From positions 88,138,765 to 88,202,764 of the forward strand of contig CM037588.1 of NCBI GenBank assembly GCA_021018995.1: a stretch of DNA of 64,000 nucleotides, read 5' to 3'. This DNA is from Chloranthus sessilifolius (lineage: Eukaryota; Streptophyta; Magnoliopsida; Chloranthales; Chloranthaceae). Of the stretch, positions 33,807 to 45,863 are shown one piece after another (the stretch's first letter is position 1; every line of letters starts with the position of its first letter). A program made the position numbers and the translations under genes. Under the pieces are notes generated by a model that had not been told where the DNA came from, did not search any database, and saw only the letters and a program-made list of their open reading frames with translations.

Positions 33807-36590
33807 TATGGCCAAAAGTTTAAAATTCATTGATACATTGGCGGCTATGTTAGACCCTTCTCCTAGTGGTAGCATTGTGGCACTAGGAAATCTACAAGGA
33901 TTGCAAAGGCCTCCACATTTGAGACCTCTAGGTGCCCTCTCCTAGTGTTAAACCTACAATCTCAAAGGAAAAGAAGAAATCTGCCCCAAAGAAGAGGGCC
34001 AGAGAGCACCCACCTGCTGAGGACCCTAAATTTTCAAAGAAGAAGCAAAAAATGGGCAAGGTTGTGACCCCTGAGGTTGAGGAGGAAGAAAATAGTGAAT
34101 ACCTCAGGGTCCTCTCTGACATCGTAGAAGCAATCTAGCTGAAGGCTGAAACTATTTTTGACAAAGCCTACTTTGAGGAGCTACCAGAGACCTCTGCCGC
34201 TATTGAATGTCTGAGTCAGGCAACTCTGCTGCCATTGTTGAGATCCTCAATGCAGCTGGTGTTCCCAAGATTAGTCAGATTAATTTATCAAAATATGAGG
34301 TTGAAGACTGGTGATGATGGGAACCCAACACTGCTGGTACTGATTGATAATTTTGAAATACTGTTTAACCAGTCTGACATTGTAAGGGTATTAGGGATAT
34401 TAGCTGGGTATGACCCTAAGTTTTGCTTGGGACCTCTCCTGACTGCCACCATTACCAAGATAGCCAGAGAACTAACTGGGGGAATCATGGCTTCAGGGGA
34501 CTCAATCAGGAAGAGAGATCTGTACCCCAACCTCAGATTCATGGATGGGGTGCTGAGGAAAAATGTGTTTTGCTCAGGTCATGAGCAAGAGAGGAGGTAC
34601 CCCATAGCTGATGCCCTTCTCTCATTTCACAAAAACCACTACTTGGATGCAACCAAGTTAGTTTTTAAAGGGATTAAGGACTTGTGTGAGAAAGTGAAGG
34701 TTAACAAGAAACCGCATGCCCTTCCCTACTATCGATTGATTACTACACTGCTAAAAGATGGGAAATACCCCTTCAAAAGAGAGGAGACAGTGGCCCAAAA
34801 CCCCAAAAATAGTGGAAAGAAACAATGGGGTATCAATGGCACAATGATGAAGAAGAGGAAGGAATTATTGAGAGAAGTAGCCCCCACCATTCAGGAAGTG
34901 GTTGCTGCTATTAATGCGGGGGTTGCTACTGCTACTGCACCCTCCACCCCACATGTGCTTGCCAGCATAATCATTACCTCCCAATCCATTCCCTCTACCT
35001 CTATGCCATACCCAACTCAATTAACACTACCTCCATCCTCATCCCAACCCTCACAGCCCCACACAAGCCCAATATCCTTACCTGAGCCACTCCAGCCCAC
35101 ATCAACCATGGCCACCTTACCCATTTCCACACCCTTACCTATTTTTCTAGCCCATACCAGCCCACCTATAAAAGTTTCCTACACTAAGAAAAGCAAACTC
35201 ACAAAAGGCATAGCCCCCATAGCACCCCATCCCACCTACATTTCCCAAACCATTCCATTCCCTGATACCACCTTCATTCCAGACCCAATACCGATAACCT
35301 ATGCACCAGAACCCCATACCTTTGACACCCCCCAGTAGTCCATTGAGACTTCCCAACCTTTTATACCTATCCCTAGTGAGCCTGTAGACCAATCCATTCC
35401 CTTATCCCATGATAGTGAGTCATTTTTAGGAGAGGAATTTTCTACCATGATGTCTACTATCATAGGAGACATCAACCTTGAGTATACACCTCTCCCCGAC
35501 TCACCTCTCCTCCCACACTTTACCCCACCACACTTTACACCACCACAGGCCACTACCTTCACTCATAGACCCACATCTCCCTTCCAGCTAGTTTCACCCA
35601 TCCAACACATACCCCAAATCCAATACCATACCAGACCTCTTACCCTAAATCCTACACCTCCTTATGTCCCTTCAATCACAAATGTTGTCCAATACCCAAA
35701 CTCAATCATCCATAGAAACATATATTAATTTCATAACCTCCACCCTCAAAAGCCAGACCTACATAGAAACCAGCCTACAAGCCATGCAATCCACCTTACG
35801 CACTTTACTCCAACCATCACATTCACCAACTATCCCTACCTTCTAACATTTACCTACTCCACTCCTTTCCACATTCACTGATGCAATTACCAAAACTGAG
35901 GATGAACCTATTCTAGAGAGCCCACCTACTGTAGCTACCTCTGATGCTATGACAGATGTGGATGACCTAATACCCATCTCCTCCAAGTCAATCCAAACAG
36001 ACTCTGATCTGGAGCCCCACCCTGAGCCTCCACACACCATTTCCCATCCCACCGACCTTTCATTCTTAGTTGGCCCTTCTTCAATTGAGGACCTCCCCTT
36101 AATTCTTGCCTTTTCTTTTCCCAGTCCTCCATACTCCACCCTCCTTATAATGCAGTCTCATCCTTACATCAAAAGGGATGTTATTAAAGGAATGACTACT
36201 CTTAGAACAGCCTATGAAGCACAGATTCAGTACCTGAAATGGGATACTGAATAGCTGCTCAGGGACATAGGGAAGGGCTGGAAAAAAATATTGTGTCTAT
36301 ATAAAGCCCAAAATTGTTTGGTTGCAAAAGAGAAGCTCAATGCTGAAAAAGAAAAAATGGCTACTGCAACAGAAAGGTTGCGTGCTGATGCCTTAGAGAA
36401 AAGGATAACTGCCTTCAAGGAGATCAAGGCACTCCTTATTGCTCGAGCTGAATTGGCTGAACAAAAGGTTGAAATCCTTGAGAGGTAACTAGCTACCGCA
36501 ACTGAGAGAGTACCCCCACCACCAACTGTACAGCAGAAGAGAGACAAAGGAAAAGGGGTTAAAATTAAGAATGAACTAGCTGACCCTTAG
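33807..36590 (+). pseudogene. ORF2 of X: Athila accessory protein ('putative plant transposon protein' type)
   Basis: Probably starts at ATG 33807 (MAKSLKFIDTLAAMLDPSPS) and shifts frame near 33930. A strongly basic segment follows (KEKKKSAPKKRAREHPP, nuclear-localisation-like), then after a TAG at 34136 the conserved domain: MQLVFPRLVRLIYQNMRL, NFEILFNQSDIVRVLGI and HALPYYRLITTLLKDGKYP. From about 34900 it is a long Pro/Ser/Thr-rich linker with TAG at 35336 and a shift near 35710. The tail (36290-36590) is a charged coiled coil (LNAEKEKMATATERLRADA). The 'FP-LVR--Y-N' and 'LPY-RLIT-LL' motifs match the accessory ORF known from Athila-like elements and ORF2 of Z. No membrane segment is seen, so an envelope role is not supported. 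Function unknown. Confidence 0.65.
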
Positions 36591-37952
36591 ACGGTTAGCA
36601 TTGTGCACATGTTTTGAGTTAGGAGTAGTGTGTTGTAAATACATTTTCTAATATAATGAACTTTCTTTTTGTTACTTCTGTAAACCTATTACTTTGTTTC
36701 ACCTTTGTTTGTCTGTTTGTGTGTTTGTTAAGGTGTTGTGTATTCATTTCTTGATTTTCTCTACTATAGTGTAGTGTTTTATGTATCTCTATTTGTTCAC
36801 TGCTGCACATTCATTGTCCTTTGAATCAGTGAGGACACTGCTCCTCATAGGATTGGGGGTGTGGCAGGTTCTGCCAATGAAATAGTTAATCTAAGTGCAG
36901 CAGATTCAAGTGAGTAAGACAGAAACAGAACAAAGTTCACCTAAGAATCATTAGAAAAATGAGAAATTTAAAATTTTGCAGACCTTTAGGCATTACAAGC
37001 TTTTAAATTTTAACTTTTCCATGATCTGAACACCAAGTAAACTCACTTGTATCAGTACTGAGTGAATCATTAAAGAGAGAAAAAGGTAAGGACATACTTA
37101 AAAGTTCAATGCAAGACCATAACCAGTGAGAGTTGGGCCTACAAAATGCTTTTTTTTTCTTCCTTTGAGGAGTGACTGAGGCAATTCTTCTAGCTCTAAG
37201 GACTGGCCGAGGCAATGCCCTCACTAGAAGTTAGGCGCCTCCAAGTTGAAACAACTGACAACACTCATGAAACCTAGGAAAGGATCAAGGCCTTCTCTTG
37301 GACAGTTTGAGCTTAAACCGACCAAATCCTATTCAACTACCCTTGTGCACACACCTGTTGAGCCTTAATTTCTAATTTTCTTCAAAATACATCTGAGCAC
37401 TTGCACCTGAATCTATGGACCTGACCCAAACCTACCCTCACTCTGAGAATTCAGAAGGTAACGGAGGAGCTGAAGATGGACAAGATAGGGCAACATTGGG
37501 TGAATGGAGAAGAGATACCTAAAGCTGAGCAATGTAGCAGTTGAGGAAAGAGGTGGCAAGTTACAAACACAAAAATAAAAACAAAAATAGAAAGAAAAAT
37601 ACAAGAAAAGAAAGAAAAATAATAATGAAGAGGAGTGAGAAAGGAGTCAAGAGTAAAAGTTCATTAAAAAAAATCTAGATTAAGAGGAGAAGCTGGCCAC
37701 TTCAAGTCTGACAAATTTGAAAGAAAATGAAAAGGTACTGAGCTAAACAGAGGTGAAGCCATGAATCATCTCCTTCACTTACGAATTTCTCAATTTTGAA
37801 TCCCTTTTCAACCTTCCATTCTTTATAACCCACTTCATAAGCCACATCACAACCCAGCTAAAGACCTTGTGATCCAAAGTTAAATGAGCTGTCATGAAGA
37901 GACAAGGAGTTGTCCAATCTATGGTGAGGATATGCCAATGACGCCAGGACCT
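36591..37952 (+). other. 3' noncoding region of X with stem-loop and internal G-tract
   Basis: A stem-loop CAGTG-AGGA-CACTG (36827-36840) is followed by ATTGGGGGTGTG at 36852. Further on, words shared with element Y occur in the same order ('GAGTGA-(C/T)GAGGCAATT', 'CACTAGAAGTTAGG', 'CACTCATGAAACC', 'GATCAAGGCCTTCT'), then a purine-rich block (37440-37740). 'GGTGAGGATATGCCAATGACGCCA' precedes the polypurine tract. No protein is recognised. Confidence 0.65.
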
Positions 37953-37965
37953 AGGTTTGGGGGTG
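37953..37965 (+). other. Polypurine tract of X
   Basis: AGGTTTGGGGGTG directly precedes the 3' LTR start TGTTATGCAC. It is identical to the tract in element Y. Confidence 0.85.
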
Positions 37966-39903
37966 TGTTATGCACTAAAAAGTATCACTTTTCACCTCTT
38001 AACCTAGCCTTTGATGGACCTTGAAGCCCACTAATAATCATTTGTTAAGTATGTTTTACAGTTAGTAATAAAATGTGCAGCTTAATACAAAATTCTGGCT
38101 TTTTGGCCCAAGGAAGAGAGAGAATACAAGAAAAGATGACAACTGAGCCAAAGCCTAATAAAACACCTTGATAGTGCTCACCATGGTGACTCACTGTTGC
38201 TGATCATCATTAACCAAGAGTCTAGCAGATGACTGAAGTCAGCTGAGAAGGAAGGATGCTGCAACAGCAGCAAGTGTAGTACAACAGAGTGTTAAGAAAT
38301 AGACCTCGCAGAGTTTAGGAGCTTCCTCGCAAAGCTAAAGATGCAGTAGAAGAAGCTCTCACACAGATACATCGCGCAGTCAAGAGGAGAGCTATAAAGA
38401 AATCATGAAGCTCTCACGATGTAAAACCTTCAGAAATCGTGGTCGCAAAGCTCTTGCGGAGATCAAGCCTCAAAGCAGCCATGCGAGGAACATAGCGAGC
38501 CCATATGCATAGAGAACAAAAAGCCACCTCTCAAAGTTCTCGCATGGCCCTGGAAGAGAGAAATGCCCAAAATTCCCCTCACATAGATCTCACACACTCT
38601 GGAGCCTTACAAGTTATTACGCGAGCGTAGGAGTCCACCTATGCAAGAATTTAGTGAGAGAGAGCTTCTGAAGCTCTACTGCGTGAAACACCCTGGCTCT
38701 CCAAATCATCCCCACGACAGCACTGTGAAACAACTACACAATTCACTAAAGGTTTACTGCGCGAATGAGCCCTTCCCATCAGCTGAAGGCAACTCCATGA
38801 AAGTGAAGAAACTGTGCAAGTAAACTAAAATAGTTGCCTGCCCCACGAAGCGCGGACTCTCCACTTCTCAGTTTTAACTTAGGGACCTTTTGGGAATTTC
38901 CCAAGGTTAGGGTAAACTTCCTACGTGTGGATTTCAAAGTGCACATCTCGAGGCACTCAGGGGTAGTAATAGTGCCACGTCTGCTAGAAAAATTAGGGCT
39001 AATCTCTTTAGAGCCAAGGCCATTTTGACAGAGTATATAAGTTGTACTTAGAGTTTATTATTTTCATCTTTCCTTCATCCTTTGTCGGCTGAGAGCTCTA
39101 GAAGGCTAGGGTTAGGGTTTGATCATCTCTTTTTCTTATTACTCTTCTCACTTAACTCAGCACTCGCTGGCTAATCCCCCTGTAAGAAGCTAGGTTTAGT
39201 TTTATTTCAGTCTTGTAATAGGATTTTGTATACATTGGGATTGTGGATGAGCAGTTGCGTGTAGTCTAGAGACAGTTCATTGTAGGTTTTAGTTTTTTTT
39301 AATGAATTATTGTTTTAATGCTTAATCAAATTTATAGATCTTATGGTTTCTTTAGATCTCTATAGGATCCATGTATTTAGGACTAGCCTATTCAGTTTCT
39401 AGTAGATTTATTATTTACCATCTGATTTCCCATGGTTTGATAGACACATGGAAAGCAATGTTGGATTTGTAGTGAGATCCAGCGAGCTCGGAGGCCTGTG
39501 AAGCATGGTGGTTGCAGCAATTTTCATATTCTTTCTCAGCCCTCTGTGGGATGGACAGACCAATGGGATACCCTGTGACCATTCAAGTGGACAGAGTATA
39601 GCTTTAAGGTTGTGTCCATTCACATGTTTGGGAAGGATTCATTTCCTCTGCACATGAGCTTCTAGAGCCTAGTGAGGAGGTTTGTACAGTAACTGGCTCC
39701 CCTCTGGTCTATTTAATCGATATTAGATGTTAGATCAGATCTCATGTAGTAACTGCAGCTTGAGGCTGAGTCATTGCAAGCTGTTTGTAGCAATGACCAG
39801 CAGAGCTAAAAGCCTTATTCAACCTATATCATGGTCCTTTTTATGGGCACTAGTGAGCAGTTAGCCTTAGCAAAGCACTTAAGATCTTATGAGTTGGAAT
39901 ACC
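37966..39903 (+). repeat. 3' LTR of X, first part
   Basis: Begins TGTTATGCACTAAAAAGTATC and matches the 5' LTR up to 'GAGTTGGAATACC', where element Y interrupts it. The TATA box TATATAA lies at 39034-39040. The CTCGC words upstream of it have partly decayed to CTCAC, as expected from C-to-T change. Confidence 0.8.
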
Positions 39904-40170
39904 TGATAAGTAGTGAAAAATACCATTTTTCACCCCTAAACATGAGCCTTGAAAGACCCTTGAGAGGACTAAATAAGTGCTTTAGTGTTCATATTGCAGC
40001 TAACCAAAAAGACAGGTCCAAATCCGAAAACCATCCTAAAATGATCAAAAAGCTGACAACGCATGTCAAGCTCAAAGAGGGAGTGAAGAAATAGCCTCAG
40101 CAATGGCTAAAAAGGTCCTAAAAGAGCAAGAAAAGACCTGAAGAAGAAGAATGGAAGCTAAAGCTCAATT

Positions 40171-40414
40171 CGCAAAGAACTCCTACTATTCGCAAAGAAC
40201 TTCTACTATTCGCAAAGAACTTCTACTATTCGCAAAGAACTTTGAACTTTGCGAAAAGAAGAAAACACTTTGTGAAAAGAAGAGAAGTCCTTTGCGAAAA
40301 GATCTCCTGAAGCCAAAGTCCTTTGCGAAAAGATCTCCTGAAGCCAAAGTCCTTTGCGAAAAGATCTCCTGAAGCCAAAATCCTTTGCGAAAAGATCTCC
40401 TGAAGCCAAAATGC
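40171..40414 (+). repeat. Two tandem arrays in the Y 5' LTR (20-bp x4, 31-bp x4)
   Basis: CGCAAAGAAC starts four 20-base units at 40171, 40191, 40211 and 40231. TTTGCGAAAAG starts four 31-base units at 40291, 40322, 40353 and 40384, each continuing ATCTCCTGAAGCC. Both arrays lie upstream of the TATA box and contain the same core in opposite orientations (CGCAAAG and TTTGCG). They may be binding-site arrays. Confidence 0.9.
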
Positions 40415-40808
40415 TGAAGAGAGCCTGGAGCCAAATTACTTTGCGAAAGACCCTTAAACTCTGTGAAATGGCATCGATTTACACCACTTTGAAGGGTATT
40501 TTAGTAAACTCAGACGCCCCTAATGTAATTAAAAGCCCGAGACATTAGGAAGATTCCAAGCACAAACCAAAGGCATATTCCGCTTCGTGAAAACCCAAAG
40601 ATGAAATCACTTGGCGGGAACTTCTAGAAGCTCAAAGCAGACTTTTGAATTCCCATAGCAAATTGATGCTTCTAACGCTGATTGGTGAACCGGATCGAGC
40701 ATTTTCATTGGCGAAACAGATCTGGATCCCGTGCTCAACGGCCATTGGGCAATCCAGATCTGGGCACTTCGATTGGTCAACTCACTTGTGCGGGGATAGA
40801 GGGAAAGC

Positions 40809-40816
40809 TATAAATT
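40809..40816 (+). promoter_or_regulatory. TATA box of the Y 5' LTR
   Basis: TATAAATT in AAAGCTATAAATTGAGAAG. The same box is at 46768 in the 3' LTR. The transcript would start about 30 bases further on, close to 'TTTAGAGTTTCATCTCTG'. Confidence 0.6.
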
Positions 40817-41812
40817 GAGAAGACATTTGCCCAATTGGGGCATCCAGTTTAGAGTTTCATCTCTGTTTCCCTCATTCCGGTCGGATAGCTTATCCAGACC
40901 CCCAATCCCTTCTTGTAGTTTACCTTTGAGAGCCATTGTGAGTGATTTGTACTTCCAAGTTCGAATTCAAGGCATCAGAATCGAGGGCTCTGAGAAGCTC
41001 AGGTAAGTCGAGGGCTCTCTCTAAAGCCGTGCTCTGTAATTGTAACGTTGGATTTTAAAAGGTTGTAATTTGTGTCTTCTCCATTGGAGTCATGTCGAGG
41101 GTTCCAATGATCACCTTAGTGCATTAGACTTCTTTAGATTCACTTATCCGCATCCAACTTCCTTAATTCATCATCCACGTGCGAATTAGCGTTGGTAACC
41201 TAATTCAAGCGGCATTTACGATGATGTTCATGTTACGAACTAAAGAATAGGCCACACTAGGCGGCAGATCGTGACGGATCACAGCCATAAGTCTAAACCT
41301 ATTCCTTAATTCGGATTTATTTCTCTTACATCTGTGCTGGTAGCCAGATGAAGATTGAATCTGCTCTGTGGAACTACAGATTCTCCATTAAAATTCAGAG
41401 GCTAAAGTACATGAAGCTATTATTTCTGCATTTGTCTTATTTTAAACATCTCCCCAACTCGGATCTGGATCATGTAATTAGTTCTTTTCTTTATTTGCTT
41501 ATAGTTAAATGTGACACAATCCAACACTCTCTTTTATCTATTCTTTATTTTAGATAATTATAGAGCCAGATCTGGTAGCACAGATCTGGAGGTTTATCTC
41601 TCTGTTTAGACAAACTTCTCTGTGGACGATCTTGAAATACTTACTTTTAAAACTTGCTACAATTGGCCCTGATCTTGCAGGCCAGTGTTAGCCCCAATGT
41701 GCTGATATCCCTTTCATAAGTTAACATCCATATAACTTAGCATTCTTTAATTCTTTAATTTTTGATTCATAATGCACATAATTTTGGCACACTTGGAGCG
41801 ACAACAAGTTTT

Positions 41813-41830
41813 TGGCGCCGTTGCCGGGGA
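41813..41830 (+). other. Primer-binding site of Y (tRNA-Asp type)
   Basis: TGGCGCCGTTGCCGGGGA, six bases after the LTR end. This is the best-preserved primer site in the window and the reference for the others. Confidence 0.92.
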
Positions 41831-42289
41831 AGTTTGTTCTAAAATAGATAAACCTATGTTTATTTTCATTTATTTTAATTTTTGCTTTAAACCTGCACTT
41901 TGCATTCCAAGTGCTTGATTAAATGTCTATAGCAGTTTTGTATAGAAAACTGTTTCTTTACGTAATTTTTTTTTTTATTTTTCTGAGTTTTTATTCTTTG
42001 CCTTCTAGTTATTTGAATAAATGCTGCTGCCACTCTTTTGTCTTTTTGTCAAATTTGGGCAGTAGCCTGAGTTTTTCTTTTTAGTTTTGTCAATACTTGA
42101 ATAAGGTCTTTCACTTTTGGATGTTTGCAGATCTGGAGTGATCCAACAAGGAGCATCTGGACCAAAGCTGGAGCAGATCTGCTTGAGTTTGCATCCCCTT
42201 CTCCTTTGTATTCATTTTCTATTTTTAAATTCTTGAGAACCAGCAATTCTGCTGTGTTTAATGTCTGTTTTGATTTACATCAGAAAATT
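41831..42289 (+). other. Leader of Y
   Basis: T-rich untranslated leader between primer site and remnant coding region. It contains AGATCTGG words similar to the LTR. No gag amino-terminal or capsid sequence is found here, although related elements X and Z carry it at this position. Confidence 0.6.
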
Positions 42290-43394
42290 CAAAAAAAATG
42301 AAAAACAGAAAAATAACAAAATTGTTGAAAAAGATGAGGAGGAGAAATTTGTTCCTCACCTCCCATTTCCCCATGCAATGAAGTCAGTTTCTCCTTTTGA
42401 CAAAGGAAGCACAAAAATTGAGGAAATGATGGAGACATTCAAGCAAGTTAAAATTAATCTACCTCTGCTTGATGCAATCAAACAGGTCCCTGCTTATGCA
42501 AAATTTCTCAAAGAGGTGTGCACCCACAAAAGGCAATCTAGGATACATTTATCCAAGAAGGCCTTTGCTGTGGAGAAAATCAACCAAGTGCTATCAATTG
42601 CAACACCACCTAAGATGCAAGACCACCGAATCCCCACAATCCCTGCATCATTGGGGAGCACACCATTGAGAAAGCCTTGCTAGATCCGGGTGCTAGTGTC
42701 AACGCTTCCCTATTACATCTATGAGAAGCTAGGTTTGGGAGAATTGAAACCCACTGAGTGGTGTTACATAGTCGAGATCCGAAAGGAAACCTATTTGATT
42801 GAAGATGTTTTGGTAGGAGTAGACATTTTTCTACCTGACTTTTTGGTGTTGGACATGGAACCAACCAAAAGTACCACTTGCCATCCCACATTCGGGAAGA
42901 CCATTCACAGCTACTGACTAATGCATGCATTCAATGCAGGTCTGGCATCATGGAGGTGTCTTTTGGAAATATGAAAGTTAAATTGAATGTGTATAATGTT
43001 GTTACTCAACCTCAATTCTCTGCTGAGGAATGTTTCCATGTTGACATCATTGATGAGCTGGTGGAGGAGTCTTTACAAACATTTCTGCAAGGTAAAGACT
43101 CCACCACAGAATTTAAAAATGATTGGGGATCCTTGAGAAAGAAGGAAAAGGAGATCAAATTCAGCGAGTGCTTTGTGCAAGGCACTCACCAACAGTCATC
43201 AAGTTCTCTCTCTTGGAGACCTGCTCCTCTCCCTCTTCCACAAGTTACCAAGGAAGCTTCAACTCACTGAACTGGAAGAACTGAGGATGGATGCCTACAC
43301 TAGCTCCAGATTGTACAAAGAAAAGGTTAAATCATTCCATGATAGGAGCCTCATGAGAAAAGAGTTCATACCGGGGTCCAAGGTATGGTTATAA
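42290..43394 (+). pseudogene. gag carboxy terminus/protease joined to integrase end in Y
   Basis: The first part (to about 42680) encodes FPHAMKSVSPFDKGSTKIEE, EMMETFKQVKINLPLLDAIK and VPAYAKFLKEVC, the conserved stretch between gag and protease in Athila-type elements. A protease part follows (LPYYIYEKLGLGELKPTEW, then DVLVGVDIFLPDFLVLDME) with a frameshift right after the catalytic DPGAS region. MEVSFGNMKVKLNVYNVVT and ECFHVDIIDELVEESLQTF mark the protease-RT spacer. Near 43190 the sequence jumps to the integrase end (ELEELRMDAYTSSRLYKEK, then MRKEFIPGSKVWL). RT, RNase H and the integrase core have been deleted. The product, if any, would have no enzymatic function. Confidence 0.75.
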
Positions 43395-45850
43395 TTTCTG
43401 TCTTTTAGGCATCTTTGTTTTCTCCATTGCATCCATTTTTCCCATACGGACTCTGAGATCATTTTTCTTTTTAGGAATCATGTAGGATAATGAGTAGTGG
43501 ATCATAGGCTGTTTTGAATATTCAATGGACTCACGATTTTATTTTCCTTGATTTCTTCATCATAAATGGGTCTCAATTTGTGTGTGAACTGTTTTTAATA
43601 TGTGCTCCCATGCTTCATTATTTTTTTTTTCATACACATCATCAAAAAGGGTCAATCTTATGAATCTTGCTTTTCTTTGTATTCACCTAATCATTTTATA
43701 ATCACTTAGATTCATAAGTATCTCAGGCTTTTGGGTTTGTTTCTTTGGGCTTAGGATACATCATTTGGCATTAGATTTTCTGTTTTAGGAATTTTAGTTT
43801 CAAATTCTGTTTTTAGATCGCTGATTTTTTTTTTTTTTTTTTTCTTTCTTAGGTTAATGTGTCCTCGTTTTACTGATTTTCGTCATTTTTTATAGTTAGT
43901 TTCTAACTTTGTTTTCCTATTTTGCATTCACAAATTCAGTTTTTGTATCAACACTTTTCTTTTTCTTTTTTTACTTTGTATTCAGTCCCTTACCTTGCTT
44001 TTACTATTTCTCTGTTATTAGCATTAGTTTCCTTCCATTTGCATAGTAATCCTTCTATTTGTTAGATTTTATTTAGCGTTCTCGTTGTTTTGTTGATTTT
44101 TCTTGCATTTGTATATCATGTTTTCCATTTCCTTGCTCATATCTTGATTTTACATTTTATTTTCTGCTTGCATATAGTTTAGATTTTTTTCTCGTTCTTA
44201 GTTTTTCTTTCTTCTTTTACCTACTGCTAGTCTCTCATTGTCTAGAACATTGAGGACAATGTTCATCTTAGGTTTGGGGGTATGGCAAATGGTCCCCCCA
44301 TGGGATAATTAACATAAGGGCAGCAGAATCACCTAAGTAATTAGGAAATGTATTAATTTACTTTAGAATCATGACAACTAGAAAAATTAAAATTCCTACG
44401 CCAAATTTAGACATTCTAAACCTTGCGATATTCTACAGTTCGATGATGATTACACCATAAAAACATCGGTATCAAACGTAGTAAGTCAAAAGGAAAGAAA
44501 AAGGTAAAGATATACTTAAAAGCTCAAGGAAAACCATAACCGGTGAGAATTGAGCCCATATATTTTCCATCTTTGTTGAAGAGTGATCGAGGCAATTTTT
44601 ACGATTCAAAGGATTGGTTGAGGCATTAGATCCACTAGAAGTTAGGAAACTCCAAATTAAAACAAGTAACAGCACTCATGAAACCGAGGAAAAGATCAAG
44701 GCCTTCTTTGGACTTGAACCTAAGAACCAACCAAGAAAAAATCTGCCTGTTTGTACCCCATTTGAGTCAGAATCCTACAATTCTTCATCAAAAATACTCA
44801 AAAGTACTTGAACCTATGGAACCAATTCAGCCTTCCCTCACTCGAGAATTCGAGGTAAAGGAGAAAGAATCAAGATGGACCATTTTTCGGGCAACATCAA
44901 GAAAATGAAGAGAAAATACCTCAAAAAGCAGGCAATATGGTGGTGAGAAAAGAAGAGACAAACAATGTAAAAAGCAAGCAAAAGGCAAAAAAGGGACCTT
45001 ATGTTGAAAAATGCAAGATCAAAGAAAGAACGATCACTGAATGTGAATGTGAGAATCTCGAAAAGAAGAAGAAAGAAGCTAAACTCAAAAAGGTGGAGTC
45101 ATGAACCATCTCACGCACTTCCACAGTTCTCAAATTCAAACCTCTGTTCAAAGCGCCTTTCCTTGAAACTTCACTCCATAAGCCATACAAACAAACCTAG
45201 ATTAAAAGCCCTTGTGATCCAAAGTTGAGTGAGCTGTCATGTGGAGATAAGAAGTGACCCAATCTATGGTGAGGAGATGTCAATGATGCCATTACCTGAG
45301 AATCATGCCTATGCTCATGCTTACAAATCCATTTGGGAGATGTAACTGCTCTTGAGCTTGAGTGAAAATGAACCCCTCAACAAAAACACTGATGAGAGTA
45401 TACCACGTGAGTGTTTGGGTTGGAACTTGAGCACCTTAAGTATGACTTATAACCTAATTTTTATCCATAGGATGAGCTTCTTCTTGGCACATTTGTATGA
45501 TTTTCTATGATTTGTTCACAGATTGGAAATATTGAAACATTCATGAGGTTTATAAATGTTTAAATTCCTGTGCAAACAATAATCAAATTTTCTGTTTCAT
45601 CATTGATTCAAGAGTAACTAACCCTGCTCCTTGATTGCTCATTTGATAATATTGCACTGATGATTAACTGTTTCATGGAGAAGTTTGTGGGTACCTTCAC
45701 TGAAAACCCTCAGGAGACTTCACTCCTCCTCTAGGGATCACCTAGGGGTTGAAAAGGCTTGTTGCATATGCTAAATGCACCTGTGCTTCCTACAAAAGTG
45801 GCTCTTTACTTTGTTTTTTATGTTTCTTTGCTCAGGGACTAGCAAAGCTT
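43395..45850 (+). other. 3' noncoding region of Y with stem-loop and internal G-tract
   Basis: A T-rich stretch (43400-44240) ends at the stem-loop GAACATTG-AGGA-CAATGTTC (44246-44265), followed by AGGTTTGGGGGTATG at 44270. Blocks shared with element X follow, then 'GGGATCACCTAGGGGTT' and 'CAGGGACTAGCAAAGC' shared with Z just before the LTR. No protein-coding frame is recognised. Confidence 0.7.
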
Positions 45851-45863
45851 AGGTTTGGGGGTG
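45851..45863 (+). other. Polypurine tract of Y
   Basis: AGGTTTGGGGGTG immediately before the LTR start TGATAAGTAG. Confidence 0.88.

Larger units (their letters stand above)
39904..41806 (+). repeat. 5' LTR of Y
   Basis: From TGATAAGTAGTGAAAAATACC to GGAGCGACAACA. The TATA box TATAAATT is at 40809-40816. Upstream of it are two short tandem arrays, listed separately. The start is similar to the LTR starts of R and X, showing one wider family. It differs from the 3' LTR mainly by small indels between about 40420 and 41300. Confidence 0.9.

Noticed and set aside
33807-36590. ORF2 of X as an envelope-like protein
   Set aside because: No signal peptide or membrane segment is visible. The basic amino terminus, proline-rich linker and coiled coil fit the accessory ORF better.
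40171-40414. Regular direct repeats considered as a CRISPR array
   Set aside because: Units are directly adjacent without unique spacers, lie in an LTR and in plant nuclear DNA.
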